Shown piece after piece: positions 4,976 through 5,684 of a stretch of DNA of 5,684 nt (positions are counted from its first letter, which is position 1; the number at the start of each line of letters is the position of its first letter). The position numbers and the translations under genes were made by a program. The notes beneath the pieces were generated by a model, which saw nothing but the letters and a program-made list of their open reading frames with translations, was not told where the DNA came from and searched no databases. This DNA comes from an uncultured Alcaligenaceae bacterium (lineage in GTDB: Bacteria; Pseudomonadota; Gammaproteobacteria; Burkholderiales; Burkholderiaceae_B): positions 1 to 5,684 of the forward strand of contig CALCPT010000422.1 in the NCBI GenBank assembly GCA_937897265.1. The letters run 5' to 3'.

Positions 4976-5476
4976 ATGTCTTGGATGTTTACTCTTTTGT
5001 TGGTTGTGCAGATTCTGTCTTCGCTAACCATTATCTCTTTGGTGCTGCTGCAACAAGGCAAGGGCGCCGATATGGGCTCGGCCTTCGGTAGCGGCTCGGC
5101 TGGTAGCCTCTTTGGCGCAACCGGCGCTGCTAACTTTATGTCTCGTGCGACTAAGTGGGCGGCAGTGGTGTTCTTTATCAGCACCATCGGTCTCGCTTAC
5201 GTGAGTAATCGCGGTACCAAGGGTCAAGATACAGGCATCATGCAAAACTTTTCGCAAACAGCCCCGGTGGCGCCGCCTGTCGGGTCTGCCGTGCCTGGTG
5301 TGCCAAACAGTGCGCCCGCAACAACAGGTGGGGTGCCTGCCAATTCAGTCCCAGGCGCCTCTAGTGTGCCCGGTGCGCCTGCTGCACCAGCCTCAGCCAT
5401 TCCAGGCGTTGTTCCAAGTGGTGCGGTACCCGCAGTTCCAGGTGCGCCAGCAGCGCCTGCTCCTGCCGCCAAGTAA
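4976..5476 (+). CDS. secG: Preprotein translocase subunit SecG with long Ala/Pro/Val/Gly tail
   Basis: SecG is the small inner-membrane subunit that joins SecY and SecE and assists SecA-driven export. The protein has the expected two helices, about 3-24 and 59-77, joined by the conserved segment LLQQGKGADMGSAFGSGSAG and SLFGATGAANF (24-54). From about residue 95 to the end (166) the sequence is a low-complexity tail of Ala, Pro, Val and Gly with many VPG and PGAPAAP units and a final Lys. E. coli SecG is about 110 residues, so the extra length is all in this tail, which is common in betaproteobacterial SecG but variable in length. ATG 4976 has GGAG (4965-4968) 7 bases upstream; a second ATG at codon 4 is less well placed. 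A strong hairpin starts 7 bases after the stop. Confidence 0.95.
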   Translation: MSWMFTLLLVVQILSSLTIISLVLLQQGKGADMGSAFGSGSAGSLFGATGAANFMSRATKWAAVVFFISTIGLAYVSNRGTKGQDTGIMQNFSQTAPVAPPVGSAVPGVPNSAPATTGGVPANSVPGASSVPGAPAAPASAIPGVVPSGAVPAVPGAPAAPAPAAK

Positions 5477-5482
5477 TATTGC

Positions 5483-5518
5483 TAGTGCGCCGAGGCTCTA
5501 GTTCGCCTCTGCGTGCTA
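5483..5518 (+). other. Long imperfect hairpin immediately after secG
   Basis: In the + strand transcript an 8-pair outer stem (5483-5490 with 5511-5518, including two G-U pairs), one C-U mismatch and a 5-pair inner stem (GAGGC 5492-5496 with GCCTC 5505-5509) close an 8-base loop. No T tract follows, so it is not a standard intrinsic terminator. It could protect or guide processing of the tpiA-secG message before the downstream tRNA. Confidence 0.55.
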
Positions 5519-5630
5519 CACTCTCGCGCTGACCAAAACTGCGTCATTACCTCAACGCAGTCAGTGCAAAACGTGCGAGGCAAGTGTTTCCTGTCTTGCA
5601 CACGCAGTTCAAAGTATCCGCAGTACACGT

Positions 5631-5684
5631 GCCGACGTGGTGAAATTGGTAGACACGCTATCTTGAGGGGGTAGTGGCGAAAGC
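5631..5684 (+). tRNA. tRNA-Leu(GAG), 5' part (cut by window end)
   Basis: The first 54 bases of a leucine tRNA are present: 5' acceptor strand GCCGACG (5631-5637), D arm with GGTGAAATTGGTAGACAC, anticodon stem CTATC/GGTAG around loop TTGAGGG with anticodon GAG, and the start of a long variable arm (TGGCGAAAGC). It reads CUC and CUU. The T arm and 3' acceptor strand lie beyond the window. Position between secG and, by known synteny, nuoA is typical for Burkholderiales. Confidence 0.93.

Noticed and set aside
5224..5472. Open frame of Ala/Gly/Pro on the - strand opposite the secG tail
   Set aside because: It is the antisense shadow of the GC-rich, low-complexity secG tail and has no independent support.
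5588..5617. Dedicated promoter for tRNA-Leu (TTTCCT then AAGTAT)
   Set aside because: Both hexamers match the consensus at only about half the positions; readthrough from secG is as likely.

Overview
The window looks like a chromosomal segment of a betaproteobacterium of the order Burkholderiales, perhaps near the Alcaligenaceae. The evidence is the gene order on the right (PIG3-type quinone oxidoreductase, tpiA, secG, tRNA-Leu(GAG), the arrangement that usually precedes the nuo operon in this group) and the protein flavours. The genus cannot be fixed from this sequence alone.

Left block (1-1314, + strand): the last 49 codons of a molybdate ABC permease gene (modB) run into modC through a 4-base ATGA overlap. 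ModC is a complete molybdate-type ATPase with a C-terminal TOBE/Mop domain. Together they are the end of a modABC-type molybdate uptake operon.

Middle block (1311-2896, mostly - strand): this part looks accessory and, by eye, more AT-rich. It holds the remains of a RelE/ParE toxin gene whose central part is missing, an apparently intact antitoxin gene upstream of it, and a DUF4239 (bestrophin-like) membrane protein. The DUF4239 gene is preceded by a possible 8-codon leader ORF that may control its Shine-Dalgarno site by RNA pairing. A gene-free stretch of 316 bp follows, with A/T tracts, two short tandem repeats and the intrinsic terminator of tRNA-Ser.

Right block (2897-5684): tRNA-Ser(UGA) lies on the - strand, head-to-head with a PIG3-type NAD(P)H quinone oxidoreductase gene on the + strand. 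Then come tpiA (glycolysis) and secG (protein export), only 50 bp apart and probably co-transcribed. A structured spacer with a long hairpin leads to tRNA-Leu(GAG), which is cut by the window edge. These are housekeeping genes that share a neighbourhood rather than a pathway.

No clearly new multi-gene system is visible. The two items most worth checking are the internally deleted toxin beside a surviving antitoxin, and the possible translational attenuator in front of the DUF4239 gene.
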